From Janthinobacterium sp. BJB426 (GTDB lineage Bacteria; Pseudomonadota; Gammaproteobacteria; Burkholderiales; Burkholderiaceae_D), in the NCBI RefSeq assembly GCF_002735705.1, contig NZ_PDZL01000004.1:248001-312000 (forward strand): a stretch of DNA of 64,000 bases, in the 5' to 3' direction. The notes beneath the pieces are model-generated. The model was not told the DNA's origin. It worked only from the letters and a program-made list of their open reading frames with translations, and did not search any database. The position numbers were made by a program, and so were the translations under genes. Shown here in pieces: positions 30,069 to 41,617 of the stretch (the stretch's first letter is position 1; each line of letters opens with the position of its first letter).

Positions 30069-30977
30069 ATGCTAGAAATCCGTCACCTGCGCACCTTGAG
30101 TGCCCTGCGTTCGTCCGGCAGCCTGGTGCGCGCCGCGCAGCTGCTCAACCTGACCCAGTCGGCCCTGTCGCACCAGATCCGTTTGCTCGAAGAGCGCTAC
30201 AAGGCGCCCCTGTTCGAGCGCAAGTCGATGCCGATCGCGTTTACGGCCACGGGCAGCCGGTTGCTGGAGCTGGCCGACAAGCTGCTGCCCGAGATCGAGC
30301 TGGCCGAGCGCGACGTGGCGCGCCTGTCGCAGGGCGACAAGGGGCAGTTGCGCGTGGCGCTCGAATGCCATACCTGTTTCGATTGGCTCATGCCCGTGAT
30401 GGATGCGTTCCGCCAGCGCTGGCCGGAAGTGGAGATCGATCTTGTCTCCGGCTTTCACAGCGAACCGGCGGACTTGCTGCGTTCGGGCGAGGCGGACCTC
30501 GTGATCGGTTCGCCGTATGGCCCCGATTTCACCGTGTTTCCCCTGTTCCGCTTTGAAATGCTGGTGGTGATGGCGCAGAAGCACCGGCTGCAGGCGCAGC
30601 GCCGGCTGGTGGCGGCCGACTTTACGGGCGAGACCCTGATTACCTATCCGGTGCCGGAAGAACGCATCGACCTGATCCGCGAAGTGCTGCGGCCCGCCGG
30701 CATCCAGTTTGAACGTCGCACGGCCGAATTGACGGTCGCCGTGCTGCAGCTGGTGGCGAGCCGGCGCGGCATTGCCGCCTTGCCGAACTGGGCCATCAAG
30801 AATTACGTCGATTACGATTATGTGGTGGCGCGCCCTGTGGGCGAGCACGGCTTGTGGAGCGATTTGTACGTGTCCGTGCCGGACCACCTGCAGGACAAGG
30901 CGTATGTGCGCGATTTCGTCGGCGTGATACGCGAGCAGTGCGCGGCCTCGCTCGACGGTATCAAGTTGTTGTCCTGA
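30069..30977 (+). CDS. metR: LysR-type regulator MetR
   Basis: The 302-residue protein has a LysR winged HTH in the first 60 residues ([38 protein letters not shown]) and a substrate-binding domain. [19 protein letters not shown] and the divergent metE identify it as MetR, the activator of methionine genes responding to homocysteine. The intact regulator contrasts with the damaged MetE next to it. Its own start is at ATG 30069, shortly after the MetR box. Confidence 0.93.
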   Translation: MLEIRHLRTLSALRSSGSLVRAAQLLNLTQSALSHQIRLLEERYKAPLFERKSMPIAFTATGSRLLELADKLLPEIELAERDVARLSQGDKGQLRVALECHTCFDWLMPVMDAFRQRWPEVEIDLVSGFHSEPADLLRSGEADLVIGSPYGPDFTVFPLFRFEMLVVMAQKHRLQAQRRLVAADFTGETLITYPVPEERIDLIREVLRPAGIQFERRTAELTVAVLQLVASRRGIAALPNWAIKNYVDYDYVVARPVGEHGLWSDLYVSVPDHLQDKAYVRDFVGVIREQCAASLDGIKLLS

Positions 30978-31011
30978 TCAACGTTGAATTGGAAACAAAC
31001 CAACAGCAAAG

Positions 31012-31027
31012 CTTGATAAATATCAAG
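31012..31027. promoter_or_regulatory. Palindrome upstream of the phasin gene
   Basis: CTTGATA-AA-TATCAAG is a perfect 7-bp inverted repeat 80 bp before the phasin ATG. Its position suggests an operator, for example for a PHB-responsive repressor such as PhaR, but I do not recognise the sequence. Confidence 0.4.
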
Positions 31028-31106
31028 GTTCAGCAATGAACCACCGCTTACAGTTGAGCACTGTGCGGCGCAACATGGCGCTGCCTACTCTTTGGGGAGG
31101 AACACT

Positions 31107-31592
31107 ATGTTTTCATTTTCCGAGCAATGGGCACTGGCCGGCAAGGCCGTGGTGGAAGCACAATTGATCAGCGCGCAAGCGTATGCCCAGGCCGCCGTCG
31201 ACAGCGGCGCCAGCGTCCTGGAATTGCAGCTCGATGCGGCCCGCGCGGCGCTGGCGGCCGCTACGGTAGCGGGCAATCAGCTGCTGTCCGCGAAGGATAC
31301 GCAAGCGCTGCTGCAACTGTCGCGCACGCAGTCGCAACTGGCCATCGAACGCATCGGTGCATATAACCGTCAGGCAAAGGATGTTGCTCAGGAAACCCAG
31401 GAGAAATTCGATACTGTGACAAAGGGTGAGTTTGCTGCATCGCGTCAAAAAATTGACGAGCTGTTGCAGGTGGTAAAGCAAACGCCCGTGCCCCTGATTA
31501 TTCCCTTCAATAATTTTCTAAAAACCACTTTCGGCGGCGCCGATGAAGGGTATGATAAAAATAAAAATACGCGTCCTGCTCGCCAGGCCTGA
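31107..31592 (+). CDS. Phasin family protein
   Basis: From ATG 31107 (GGGGAGG 6 nt upstream) the protein has 161 residues. It is almost entirely amphipathic helix and alanine-rich (LISAQAYAQAAVDSGASVLELQLDAARAALA), with the phasin features LLQLSRTQSQLAIERIGAYNRQ. Phasins coat polyhydroxybutyrate granules and stabilise them. The PHB biosynthesis genes phaA and phaB follow downstream on the same strand, 213 bp away. Confidence 0.9.
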   Translation: MFSFSEQWALAGKAVVEAQLISAQAYAQAAVDSGASVLELQLDAARAALAAATVAGNQLLSAKDTQALLQLSRTQSQLAIERIGAYNRQAKDVAQETQEKFDTVTKGEFAASRQKIDELLQVVKQTPVPLIIPFNNFLKTTFGGADEGYDKNKNTRPARQA

Positions 31593-31805
31593 GCGTGTTG
31601 CGGCCCGGCAGCGGCTATCCGCCGCGCCAGGCCGCCCGCCGCCACCGCAAGCAGGCTGTCATCGCCGCCGCCTGCGGTGCGGCGCTGGAACTGCGGCGCA
31701 TGCCGCGCTAGAATGAAACACAGCTTGCTGTGTCTTCCCGGATTCTCATTGGATTGTATTAACACCTTGACCTTGGCCCTCGTGGCCTGCTTATCGGAGA
31801 AATAA

Positions 31806-32984
31806 ATGGATGATGTCGTAATCGTGGCCGCCGGCCGTACCGCAGTCGGCAAATTCGGTGGCAGTCTGGCCAAGATTCCTGCGTCCGAATTGGGCGCGCA
31901 TGTAATCAAGGGCTTGCTGGCACAAACCGGCATCGACCCGAACCTGATCGGCGAAGCGATCCTGGGCCAGGTACTGACGGCCGCCGTCGGCCAGAACGCC
32001 GCGCGCCAGGCCGTCATCAAGGCTGGCCTGCCTAGCTCCATCCCGGCATTTACCATCAACAAGGTATGCGGCAGCGGCCTGAAGGCCACGCACCTGGCGG
32101 CGCAAGCGATCAAGTGCGGCGACGCCAACATCATCATCGCCGGCGGCCAGGAAAACATGAGCGCTTCGCCGCACGCGATGAACGGCTCGCGCGACGGTTT
32201 CCGCATGGGCGACTTCAAGATGATCGACACCATGATCGTCGACGGCCTGTGGGACGTGTACAACCAGTATCACATGGGCATCACGGCGGAAAACGTCGCC
32301 AAGAAATACGAAGTGACGCGCGCCGAGCAGGATGAGTTCGCGCTGCAATCGCAACTGAAGGCGGAAGCGGCGCAAAAGGCGGGCAAGTTCAAGGATGAAA
32401 TCCTGCCGCTGGAAATCGCCAACAAAAAAGGCACCGTCGTCTTCGACAGCGATGAATACATCAAGCCTGGTTCGACCCTGGAATCGCTGGCCGGCCTGCG
32501 TCCCGCGTTCGCCAAGGACGGTACTGTTACCGCCGGCAACGCCTCGGGCCTGAACGATGGCGCCGCCGCCGTGATCATGATGTCGGCTTCGCAAGCGAAG
32601 GAACTGGGCTTGAAGCCGCTGGCGCGCATCAAGGCCTACGCATCGTCGGGCCTGGACCCGGCCGTCATGGGCATGGGCCCCGTCTCCGCATCGCGTCTGT
32701 GCCTGAAAAAAGCCGGCTGGACGCATGAAGAGCTGGACCTGATGGAAATCAACGAAGCGTTTGCCGCGCAAGCGATTGCCGTCAACAAGGAAATGGGCTG
32801 GGATACCAGCAAGATCAACGTGAACGGCGGCGCGATTGCCATCGGCCACCCGATCGGCGCCTCCGGCGCGCGCATCCTGGTCACCCTGATCCACGAAATG
32901 ATCCGCCGCGACGCCAAGAAAGGCCTGGCTGCCTTGTGCATCGGTGGCGGCATGGGCGTTGCCCTCGCGATCGAACGCGATTAA
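31806..32984 (+). CDS. phaA: Acetyl-CoA acetyltransferase (beta-ketothiolase)
   Basis: The 392-residue thiolase condenses two acetyl-CoA into acetoacetyl-CoA, the first step of PHB synthesis. The nucleophile is C88 in [10 protein letters not shown]; the catalytic histidine is in [17 protein letters not shown] and the second cysteine is in [15 protein letters not shown] ribosome site precedes the ATG. The reductase phaB follows after a 211-bp gap that is mostly taken up by repeat R1 copy B. Confidence 0.95.
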   Translation: MDDVVIVAAGRTAVGKFGGSLAKIPASELGAHVIKGLLAQTGIDPNLIGEAILGQVLTAAVGQNAARQAVIKAGLPSSIPAFTINKVCGSGLKATHLAAQAIKCGDANIIIAGGQENMSASPHAMNGSRDGFRMGDFKMIDTMIVDGLWDVYNQYHMGITAENVAKKYEVTRAEQDEFALQSQLKAEAAQKAGKFKDEILPLEIANKKGTVVFDSDEYIKPGSTLESLAGLRPAFAKDGTVTAGNASGLNDGAAAVIMMSASQAKELGLKPLARIKAYASSGLDPAVMGMGPVSASRLCLKKAGWTHEELDLMEINEAFAAQAIAVNKEMGWDTSKINVNGGAIAIGHPIGASGARILVTLIHEMIRRDAKKGLAALCIGGGMGVALAIERD

Positions 32985-32995
32985 GTAGCTTGCAC

Positions 32996-33105
32996 CGCAC
33001 CCAAGCTACTGCGCGGCGCGCTTTGCGGCCTGCGATGCTCACCGTGCTAGAGCACGGTTGCGCTTCTTAGCCACAAATCATCGCCGCTCGCTACGCTTGG
33101 GTGCG
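32996..33105 (+). repeat. Structured intergenic repeat R1, copy B
   Basis: A 110-bp element 11 nt after the phaA stop and on its strand. Ends pair perfectly over 11 bp (CGCACCCAAGC / GCTTGGGTGCG); the centre has the palindrome ACCGTGCT-AG-AGCACGGT. It shares internal blocks with copy A at 14850-14967, whereas the outer stem sequence is different but still complementary. It separates phaA from phaB. Confidence 0.85.
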
Positions 33106-33195
33106 ATGCGGTACGCCGCCGTCATGCAGCGGTTTTGGACTGCTTTATTTAAATAATTAACTTTTTAGCAACAGAACGACACTGAGGGGATGAAA

Positions 33196-33936
33196 ATGGC
33201 AAGAGTTGCATTGGTAACTGGTGGCATGGGTGGTCTGGGCGAAGCGGTGTGTTTCAAGTTGGCCGCGCTCGGCTATCGCGTGGTGACCACATATTCCCCA
33301 GGCAATCCGAAGGTCGCTGACTGGCTGGCGACGACGAAGGACATGGGCTATGACTTCAAGGCATATCCGTGCGACGTGGCCGACTACGATTCGGCGGCCG
33401 CCTGCGTGGCTGCCGTGGAAAAGGACATCGGTCCTGTCGACGTGCTGGTGAATAACGCCGGCATCACGCGCGACATGACGTTCAAGAAGATGGACAAGCC
33501 GAACTGGGATGCCGTGATGGGCACCAACCTCGACTCCGTCTTCAACATGACCAAGCCTGTCTGCGACGGCATGGTGGAACGCGGCTGGGGCCGCATCATC
33601 AATATCTCGTCCGTGAATGGCCAGAAGGGCGCCTTCGGCCAGACCAACTATTCGGCCGCGAAAGCCGGCATGCATGGTTTCACCAAGTCGCTGGCGCTGG
33701 AAGTGGCGCGCAAGAACGTCACCGTCAACACCATCTCGCCAGGCTACATCGGCACCAAGATGGTCATGGCGATTCCGCAGGAAGTGCTCGACAGCAAAAT
33801 CATCCCGCAAATTCCGATGGCGCGCCTGGGCAAGCCGGAAGAAGTGGCCGGCCTGGTGGCTTACCTGGCTTCCGATGAAGCGGCGTTCGTCACGGGCGCC
33901 AACATCTCGATCAACGGCGGCCAGCACATGTCGTAA
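33196..33936 (+). CDS. phaB: Acetoacetyl-CoA reductase
   Basis: A short-chain dehydrogenase of 246 residues when started at ATG 33196 (GAGGGG 6 nt upstream); the ATG at 33190 would sit directly against the ribosome site. It reduces acetoacetyl-CoA to (R)-3-hydroxybutyryl-CoA with NADPH. The cofactor motif is VTGGMGGLG and the catalytic residues lie in NISSVNGQKGAFGQTNYSAAKAG. No PHB synthase is in the window. A terminator follows. Confidence 0.95.
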   Translation: MARVALVTGGMGGLGEAVCFKLAALGYRVVTTYSPGNPKVADWLATTKDMGYDFKAYPCDVADYDSAAACVAAVEKDIGPVDVLVNNAGITRDMTFKKMDKPNWDAVMGTNLDSVFNMTKPVCDGMVERGWGRIINISSVNGQKGAFGQTNYSAAKAGMHGFTKSLALEVARKNVTVNTISPGYIGTKMVMAIPQEVLDSKIIPQIPMARLGKPEEVAGLVAYLASDEAAFVTGANISINGGQHMS

Positions 33937-33960
33937 TCGTTGTTGAGGTAAAACAGAAAA

Positions 33961-33983
33961 GACAGCTGCGGCTGTCTTTTTTT
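33961..33983 (+). terminator. Rho-independent terminator of phaB
   Basis: Stem GACAGC / GCTGTC with loop TGCG, followed by seven T residues; four A residues precede the stem. It ends the PHB unit. Confidence 0.88.
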
Positions 33984-34054
33984 ATGCTTGCCAGCAAAAC
34001 AAGGAGATCGCCGGATTTGCCTTAGAATCAGTATTTCTCCAATGCATCATCTCC

Positions 34055-35491
34055 ATGACCCTTGTTCCTGTCTTGCGCCGCGCCAGCGTGGCCGCCATCC
34101 TTTTCCTGGGCGCCAGCGTGGCCCAGGCCAGCGTCGCCTTCCACGTCACGGTGACTACCGAGCGCGTCAACCAGCCTGGCGTGAAAACCAGCTTGCCCGC
34201 GCGCGCTACGCAGGAAAGCGATGTCGTGCTGGGGCCTCATTACCTGAGCGTGCGTGATGGCAAGAGCCTGTCCGTGCTCGACTTTGCCACGCGCCGCCGC
34301 CACCTGGTCGATCTGGCGGCATCCACCTACGATAGCTATTCGCTGTTCGACGTGGCGGGCTTTCGCCGCATCGAGATCGCGCACCGCCAGGGCATGGCCG
34401 GCGCGCTCCAGGCTGGCGGCTTGCAGGCTCACGTCACGCTGCCCGTGTATGAAGAGCAAGCGCTGTCCGTGCCGGCGGCCAGGCGGCGCAATGCGCTGGC
34501 GCCGCACGTGCTCGACGGTGCCGTGCTGTGGTCGCTCGACGGACAGCCCCTGCTGCGCCTGGGCATAGCCGGCAGCCCCGTCAGCGGTGACGAGGCCACG
34601 GCGTTTGCCCAGTACCTGCGCTACACCTGGGGTGGCCACCCGCTGGTGCTGAAGATGCTGGCCGGCGGCAAGCGCCTTCCTGCTGACTTCACCTTGCACT
34701 ACCAGGAGGTGGGCGGCACGGTGACGCGGCATTTCCGCATCAGCCGGCTTGTCATGGATGCGCCCGCCACATATTCCCTGGCCGCCTACCGGCCCCGTCC
34801 GCTGGAGGCCGATGCGTCCCCGCTCGAGCGCGTGCTGGCGCAGGCGGCGCGCTTGCCGCCGCTGGGACCCCAGGCACATCTCGCGCTGCGGGCCGAAGCG
34901 GAAAAGCTCTTTGCCGCGGAAAAGCCCTTCGAGGCTTTCTTGACCATGCTGGAAGACCATTTTTCCACGGGCGAACTGGTCGACAAGCTGTCGCCCCAGC
35001 AGATACGGGCCATGCAGGAGTGCGAGCCCATCCACGATCTGACGCGGGGGCTGCTGGCCAAGGACCAGGAGGGCATCGCGGCCGCGCTGGCTACCGTGCA
35101 GGAATTGAGGAAGCAAACGGGGTTGGAGCAGCCCGTCTTGGCCTTGTTCGAGGGAAATTTGCGTGCCAAGCTGGGGCAGTGGCCGGCAGCGACCGCGCTG
35201 TATTTGCAAGTGCTGCAGGCAAAACCGCACATGGCCGCCGTGTACCAGGACCTGGGCGACGCCTTGCTGGCGCAATTCGATGCGCCGAACGCCTGGCGCA
35301 GCTGGGATGCGGGGCGTGCCATGGCACCGTCGCTGCGGCAATTTCGCAAGGTCGACGATTTGGAGCGCAGCCTGCTGCACGATTACCCCGCCTTCTTTGC
35401 CGAAGGCACGACGCTTCCGCCTGAAGGTCAGCCCAGCACCAGCCGTCCGGCCAGCAAGACGAAGACGGTGGGCAGCACGAACTTGCCGTAA
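34055..35491 (+). CDS. Exported protein with TPR-like C-terminal part
   Basis: The 478-residue protein begins with a signal peptide (LRRASVAAILFLGASVAQASVA) and continues with a beta-rich domain (YLSVRDGKSLSVLDFATRRRHLVDL). From about residue 340 helical TPR-like repeats appear (LFEGNLRAKLGQWPAATALYLQVLQAKPHMAAVYQDLGDALLAQ). No enzyme motif is seen. The C-terminal coding end overlaps the convergent LysE gene by 64 bp. I do not recognise the family; a periplasmic scaffold role is a guess. Confidence 0.8.
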   Translation: MTLVPVLRRASVAAILFLGASVAQASVAFHVTVTTERVNQPGVKTSLPARATQESDVVLGPHYLSVRDGKSLSVLDFATRRRHLVDLAASTYDSYSLFDVAGFRRIEIAHRQGMAGALQAGGLQAHVTLPVYEEQALSVPAARRRNALAPHVLDGAVLWSLDGQPLLRLGIAGSPVSGDEATAFAQYLRYTWGGHPLVLKMLAGGKRLPADFTLHYQEVGGTVTRHFRISRLVMDAPATYSLAAYRPRPLEADASPLERVLAQAARLPPLGPQAHLALRAEAEKLFAAEKPFEAFLTMLEDHFSTGELVDKLSPQQIRAMQECEPIHDLTRGLLAKDQEGIAAALATVQELRKQTGLEQPVLALFEGNLRAKLGQWPAATALYLQVLQAKPHMAAVYQDLGDALLAQFDAPNAWRSWDAGRAMAPSLRQFRKVDDLERSLLHDYPAFFAEGTTLPPEGQPSTSRPASKTKTVGSTNLP

Positions 35492-36048
35492 GGCGAGGGT
35501 TTACCACGCAGGCGGCGCGCCAGGCGCGCGGCCAGCACGGCGTACAGGGCATCGAACAGCAGGCCCACCAGCACCAGCACGGCACCCAGGCGCAGGTATT
35601 GCATGCCGACCTGCTCGCTGCCGACGACGAATTGCGGCAGGAACATGCTGCAAAACAACAGTGCCTTCGGATTGAGCAGATTCGTCAGGAAGCCGCGCAC
35701 CAGGCTGGCGCGGGCGCCATGCGCCGTGGCGGGGGCAGCTGCTTCCTGTGCCGTTTTGCTCGACAGGGCCGACTGCAGCAGGCGCAGCGCCAGGTACAGC
35801 AGGTAGGCGGCGCCCGCCCATTTGACCCACTGCAAGGCTTGCGGATGCGTCACCATCAATGCCGCCAGGCCCGCGCCCGACAGCGCCACGTGGACGGCGC
35901 GCGCGCCGGCAATGCCCACGGCCGTCACCAGCGCCGTGGCCACGCCGCGCGCGGCGCCAGTCGCCAGCACCAGCGCCATGTCGGGGCCCGGTAATAAAAA
36001 GGCGCCAGCCAGTGCCAGCAGGTACATCAGGAAGGTAGAATCGGACAT
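35428..36048 (-). CDS. LysE family amino acid exporter
   Basis: A 206-residue membrane protein with about six helices and the LysE/RhtB signature near the N-terminus (FLLPGPDMALVLATGAARG). It would export an amino acid or derivative. The Lrp-type regulator gene is divergent, 153 bp away, a common arrangement in which the regulator controls the exporter. Substrate not assigned. Confidence 0.9.
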   Translation of the reverse strand: MSDSTFLMYLLALAGAFLLPGPDMALVLATGAARGVATALVTAVGIAGARAVHVALSGAGLAALMVTHPQALQWVKWAGAAYLLYLALRLLQSALSSKTAQEAAAPATAHGARASLVRGFLTNLLNPKALLFCSMFLPQFVVGSEQVGMQYLRLGAVLVLVGLLFDALYAVLAARLARRLRGKPSPYGKFVLPTVFVLLAGRLVLG

Positions 36049-36201
36049 GGCTCGGTCGAAAAGAAAGCGGGAGCATGCGCACGGTGCGGCCTGCTCGCCG
36101 GGATCCCATTATGTTCTTGCTGTGATGAAATGTGCTTGCTTTTCCTGCCTCGCATGCCCTAGTATTAGGGTAGATTCCACTCTTATAAAAATAAAAATTA
36201 G

Positions 36202-36684
36202 ATGAAAATTTCAGAAGTTAGCCTCGACGCCACCGATTTACAGATACTCAGGCTGTTGCAGGATGAAGGACGGCTGTCGAATGCGCGCCTGGCCGAGCGC
36301 TTGAAACTGAGCGAAACCCCCGTCTGGCGCCGTTTGCGCCGCCTGGAAGAGGAAGGTTTTATTACCGGCTACCAGGCTTTGCTCAACCGCAAGAAGCTGG
36401 GCATCGGCCTGGTGGCGTTTGTGCGCGTCGTGTTTGCCAACCATGGCGGCGAACAGCCGTCGCAGTTCGAGCAAGCCATCGCGACGATTCCCGAGATCTT
36501 GTCGTGCCACAATGTGGCGGGCGAAGCCGATTATTTCCTGCAAGTGGTGGCGCGCGACTTGGAAGCGTATGGCGAATTCGTCTCGACCGTGCTGCGCCGC
36601 CTGCCTGGCGTGGCGGAAATCCAGTCCAGCCTGTCGATGCGCGAAATCAAGTCGTCGAACCGCCTGCCCTTGCTGCTGGCCTGA
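36202..36684 (+). CDS. Lrp/AsnC family transcriptional regulator
   Basis: 160 residues: an N-terminal HTH (LDATDLQILRLLQDEGRLSNARLAERLKLSETPVWRRLRRLEEEGFI) and a C-terminal RAM ligand-binding domain. It is divergent from the LysE exporter and probably controls it in response to an amino acid. The shared upstream region 36049-36201 is AT-rich. Confidence 0.92.
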   Translation: MKISEVSLDATDLQILRLLQDEGRLSNARLAERLKLSETPVWRRLRRLEEEGFITGYQALLNRKKLGIGLVAFVRVVFANHGGEQPSQFEQAIATIPEILSCHNVAGEADYFLQVVARDLEAYGEFVSTVLRRLPGVAEIQSSLSMREIKSSNRLPLLLA

Positions 36685-36762
36685 GGCGCTGGCGGCGCAC
36701 TATAATTGGAACAGTTGCCAGGACGCGTGCCTGGCGCCCTGACTGCCATTCTAAGGACCGCC

Positions 36763-37719
36763 ATGCCCGATTCTTTGTCCCCCCTGTTTCCCGTCCTGTC
36801 GCCGAACCGGCACGGCATGCTGGCGGTCGATGACATCCACACCATTTACTGGGAAGAGTGCGGCAATCCCGACGGCATTCCCGTGCTGTTCCTGCATGGC
36901 GGCCCGGGCGCGGGCCTGTCGCCGCAGCATCGCCGCTTTTTTGACCCGCAGCGCTACCGCGTGATCCTGTTCGACCAGCGCGGCGCCGGCAAGTCCACGC
37001 CGCTGGGCGAATGGCGCAACAACACGACGCAGTTGCTGATCGCCGATATCGAACGCTTGCGCGCCCAGTTCGGCATCGCCCAATGGCTGGTGTTTGGCGG
37101 CTCGTGGGGCTCGACCCTGGCCCTGGCGTATGGCCAGGCGCATCCGGAAGCGTGCCTCGGTTTCGTGCTGCGCGGCATTTTTCTGTGCACACAAGCGGAA
37201 ATCGACTGGTTCATCGAGGGTGTGCGCTGGTTTTATCCGGAACTGTATGAAGAATTCGCCGCGCCTATTCCAGCCGAGGAACGGGGCGACTTGCTGGCGG
37301 CTTACGTGAAACGCATCCTCAGCAGTGATCCCGCCGTGTACTGGCCGGCCGCGCGCGCCTGGAGCCGCTTCGAAGGGCGCCGCGTGTACCTGATGCCGCA
37401 GCCGGAAGATGCGCCGAACGATGCGCTGGACCTGGGCGTGGGCCGGCTCGAATCGCACTACATGGCCAATCTCGGCTTCTTCGAGGAAGACCAGCTGATC
37501 CGCAACATGGGGCGTATCGTGCATTTGCCGGCCGTCATCGTGCAGGGACGCTATGACGCCATCTGCCCGCCGCTGTCGGCCTACCGCCTGAAGCAAGCCT
37601 GGCCCGGCGCGCAGCTGGAAATGATCCCCGACGCGGGCCATGGCGCGCTCGAGCACGGCATCGCTTCGGCGCTGGTGCGCGCCACCGAGCGCTTCGTGCC
37701 GGAGCGCGGCTTCGCATGA
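36763..37719 (+). CDS. pip: Prolyl aminopeptidase (S33)
   Basis: From ATG 36763 (AAGGA upstream) the protein is 318 residues. The alpha/beta-hydrolase features of proline iminopeptidase are clear: HGGPGAG (oxyanion, residues 45-51), GGSWGSTLAL (nucleophile S114) and a terminal catalytic histidine in DAGHGALEH. It releases N-terminal proline in the cytoplasm. Confidence 0.93.
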   Translation: MPDSLSPLFPVLSPNRHGMLAVDDIHTIYWEECGNPDGIPVLFLHGGPGAGLSPQHRRFFDPQRYRVILFDQRGAGKSTPLGEWRNNTTQLLIADIERLRAQFGIAQWLVFGGSWGSTLALAYGQAHPEACLGFVLRGIFLCTQAEIDWFIEGVRWFYPELYEEFAAPIPAEERGDLLAAYVKRILSSDPAVYWPAARAWSRFEGRRVYLMPQPEDAPNDALDLGVGRLESHYMANLGFFEEDQLIRNMGRIVHLPAVIVQGRYDAICPPLSAYRLKQAWPGAQLEMIPDAGHGALEHGIASALVRATERFVPERGFA

Positions 37720-37831
37720 CGCCAGATCACGCCGGTTGGCAAAGCGGCCAGCCGGCGTGCGCCACCTGCTACACTATGGCCTGTGCTGGCGCCAAGGTCG
37801 GGCGCCGGTGTGAACCCACGACTTTTTATCC

Positions 37832-38272
37832 ATGAACATACAGATCGGCGACATCGGCCATATCATCCAGCTGGCGATTGCGCCGGTTTTCCTGTTGACC
37901 GGTATCGGCACCATGCTGGTGGTGCTGACCAACCGCCTGGGTCGTATCATCGACCGTACGCGCGTGCTGGAAGACCGGCTCGACATCGGCTACAACGATT
38001 TCTATATGGATGAGCTCGATACCTTGTATCAGCGTACCCATCTGATCAATTATTCGATTTCGCTGAGCACGGCGTGCGGTTTCTTCGTCTGCGTCATCAT
38101 CGCCATGCTGTTTTTGGGCGATATTCTGAACCTGACCCTGGACAAATACATCGCGGCCTTCTTTGTGCTGGCCGTGATTTGCCTGATCGGCTGTTTTATT
38201 TATTTACTGCGCGAAATTTATCTGGCCGCGACGGCCCAGCGCATCCGGCGCCATATCCGCCCGCCACGGTAA
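37832..38272 (+). CDS. DUF2721 domain membrane protein
   Basis: A 146-residue protein with three hydrophobic helices (IQLAIAPVFLLTGIGTMLVVLTNRLGRIIDRTR; ISLSTACGFFVCVIIAMLFLGDIL; YIAAFFVLAVICLIGCFIYLL). The first helix and following NRLGRIIDR stretch are typical of DUF2721. Function unknown. Confidence 0.87.
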   Translation: MNIQIGDIGHIIQLAIAPVFLLTGIGTMLVVLTNRLGRIIDRTRVLEDRLDIGYNDFYMDELDTLYQRTHLINYSISLSTACGFFVCVIIAMLFLGDILNLTLDKYIAAFFVLAVICLIGCFIYLLREIYLAATAQRIRRHIRPPR

Positions 38273-38314
38273 GCGGCGCGCCGGTTTACCCTACTATTGA
38301 AGAACGAGTCCAGC

Positions 38315-38770
38315 ATGCACGATTACAAACGTCCCCCCACCCTGCACCGCTACGGCCAGCGCAGCGAACTCGAGCTGGCGCTGAGCCTGGGCCAGTTCCG
38401 CCTGATGCCTGCGGGAAATTGTTTGACCCTGAGTTTTTCGCAAGTGTGGGACAAGCAACTGTTCGACCTGTTCGCCCCGGCCGACGCCTGTCTGATCATC
38501 CACAATACGGAAGAATTCGGCGAACGCCTGCACCGCGCCGTGCAGCGCACCTTGCCCAGCTGGGCAGGCATCGATGGCGTCGTTGAGTATGGCCAGCGCG
38601 CCGCCCTGGGCGCCGCTTTCACCAAGACGCGCGCCGAAGCAGCCGAGCAGGAATGGCTGTTCGCCTGGCGCTCGATGCAGCCGCAGGCCAGCCTGAATCC
38701 CGTCACGGTCAAGCTGGGCAGCCTGGAAAACTTCGCGGAAATCCGCGACCGCGACACGTATCTGGCGTAA
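38315..38770 (+). CDS. Uncharacterised soluble protein
   Basis: From ATG 38315 the product has 151 residues; a TTG 18 bp upstream is also possible. It is rich in aromatic and acidic residues (FAPADACLIIHNTEEFGERLHRAVQRTLPSWAGIDGVVEYGQRAALG), with no membrane segment or signal. No family recognised. It follows DUF2721 by 42 bp, so co-transcription is likely. Confidence 0.7.
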   Translation: MHDYKRPPTLHRYGQRSELELALSLGQFRLMPAGNCLTLSFSQVWDKQLFDLFAPADACLIIHNTEEFGERLHRAVQRTLPSWAGIDGVVEYGQRAALGAAFTKTRAEAAEQEWLFAWRSMQPQASLNPVTVKLGSLENFAEIRDRDTYLA

Positions 38771-38772
38771 TT

Positions 38773-39354
38773 TTAGCCCGATTTATCCGCGTACTGGCTG
38801 TCGATGCGAGCCAATACTGCCGCCATCATGCGTTCGATATCACCGCGTATCATGGTCGTGCCCAGCATGCCGGGCACATAGAAGCCTGGCATCAGCCGGC
38901 TGGAAAAGACGATGCGCGTGCCACCCGTCTCGGGGATGGGATACAAATTCCAGCGCGATTCGTAGTGCCGCATGTCGCCGGAGATCAGGGCGATGTCGAT
39001 GGCCGTGAACGGCGTTTCCGTGGCCCGCACCACCAGGTGGATGGGGTGGTTCATGAACAGGAAGCGCGCCATGCCCTGCTGCTCGATGATGACTTCATTG
39101 CCGTTGCGCGACAGCACGCGGCAGGAACTGAGGTCGGGCACGAATTCGCTCATGCGCTCGTAGGTGGTCAGGGTCTTCCACACGGACGCCGGCGGCGCCT
39201 GCACGCTGCCGCTGGCATCGACTTCATACATGCGCTGCCCGTCGACCTCGATGCGCTTGACGTCGACCTTCAGCTTGTCCAGGCGTATCGCCTGTGCCAG
39301 CGCGGTCGCGGGGACGGCGCACAGCATCAGCAGGCAAAGGAAGAGTCGCGTCAT
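38773..39354 (-). CDS. SRPBCC (START-like) family exported protein
   Basis: The 193-residue protein has a signal peptide (MTRLFLCLLMLCAVPATALA) and a lipid-binding SRPBCC fold covering residues 35-185 (VDASGSVQAPPASVWKTLTTYERMSEFVPDLSSCRVL). These proteins bind hydrophobic ligands in a deep cavity; here the location would be periplasmic. Convergent with the preceding gene, with only 2 bp between them. Confidence 0.85.
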   Translation of the reverse strand: MTRLFLCLLMLCAVPATALAQAIRLDKLKVDVKRIEVDGQRMYEVDASGSVQAPPASVWKTLTTYERMSEFVPDLSSCRVLSRNGNEVIIEQQGMARFLFMNHPIHLVVRATETPFTAIDIALISGDMRHYESRWNLYPIPETGGTRIVFSSRLMPGFYVPGMLGTTMIRGDIERMMAAVLARIDSQYADKSG

Positions 39355-39427
39355 GCACCTAGCCTACGGGAAACTTGCGCCCGGCACAAGCTGTACGCAT
39401 CGCCGGCCCGTGCGTCGGGCGATTTAG

Positions 39428-41560
<2,133 letters not shown>

Positions 41561-41617
41561 AAAGAAAGCCTGCCGGCTGGGTAGCGGGCAGGCTTGCTGG
41601 ATGGAAAGGGTGCCGGC

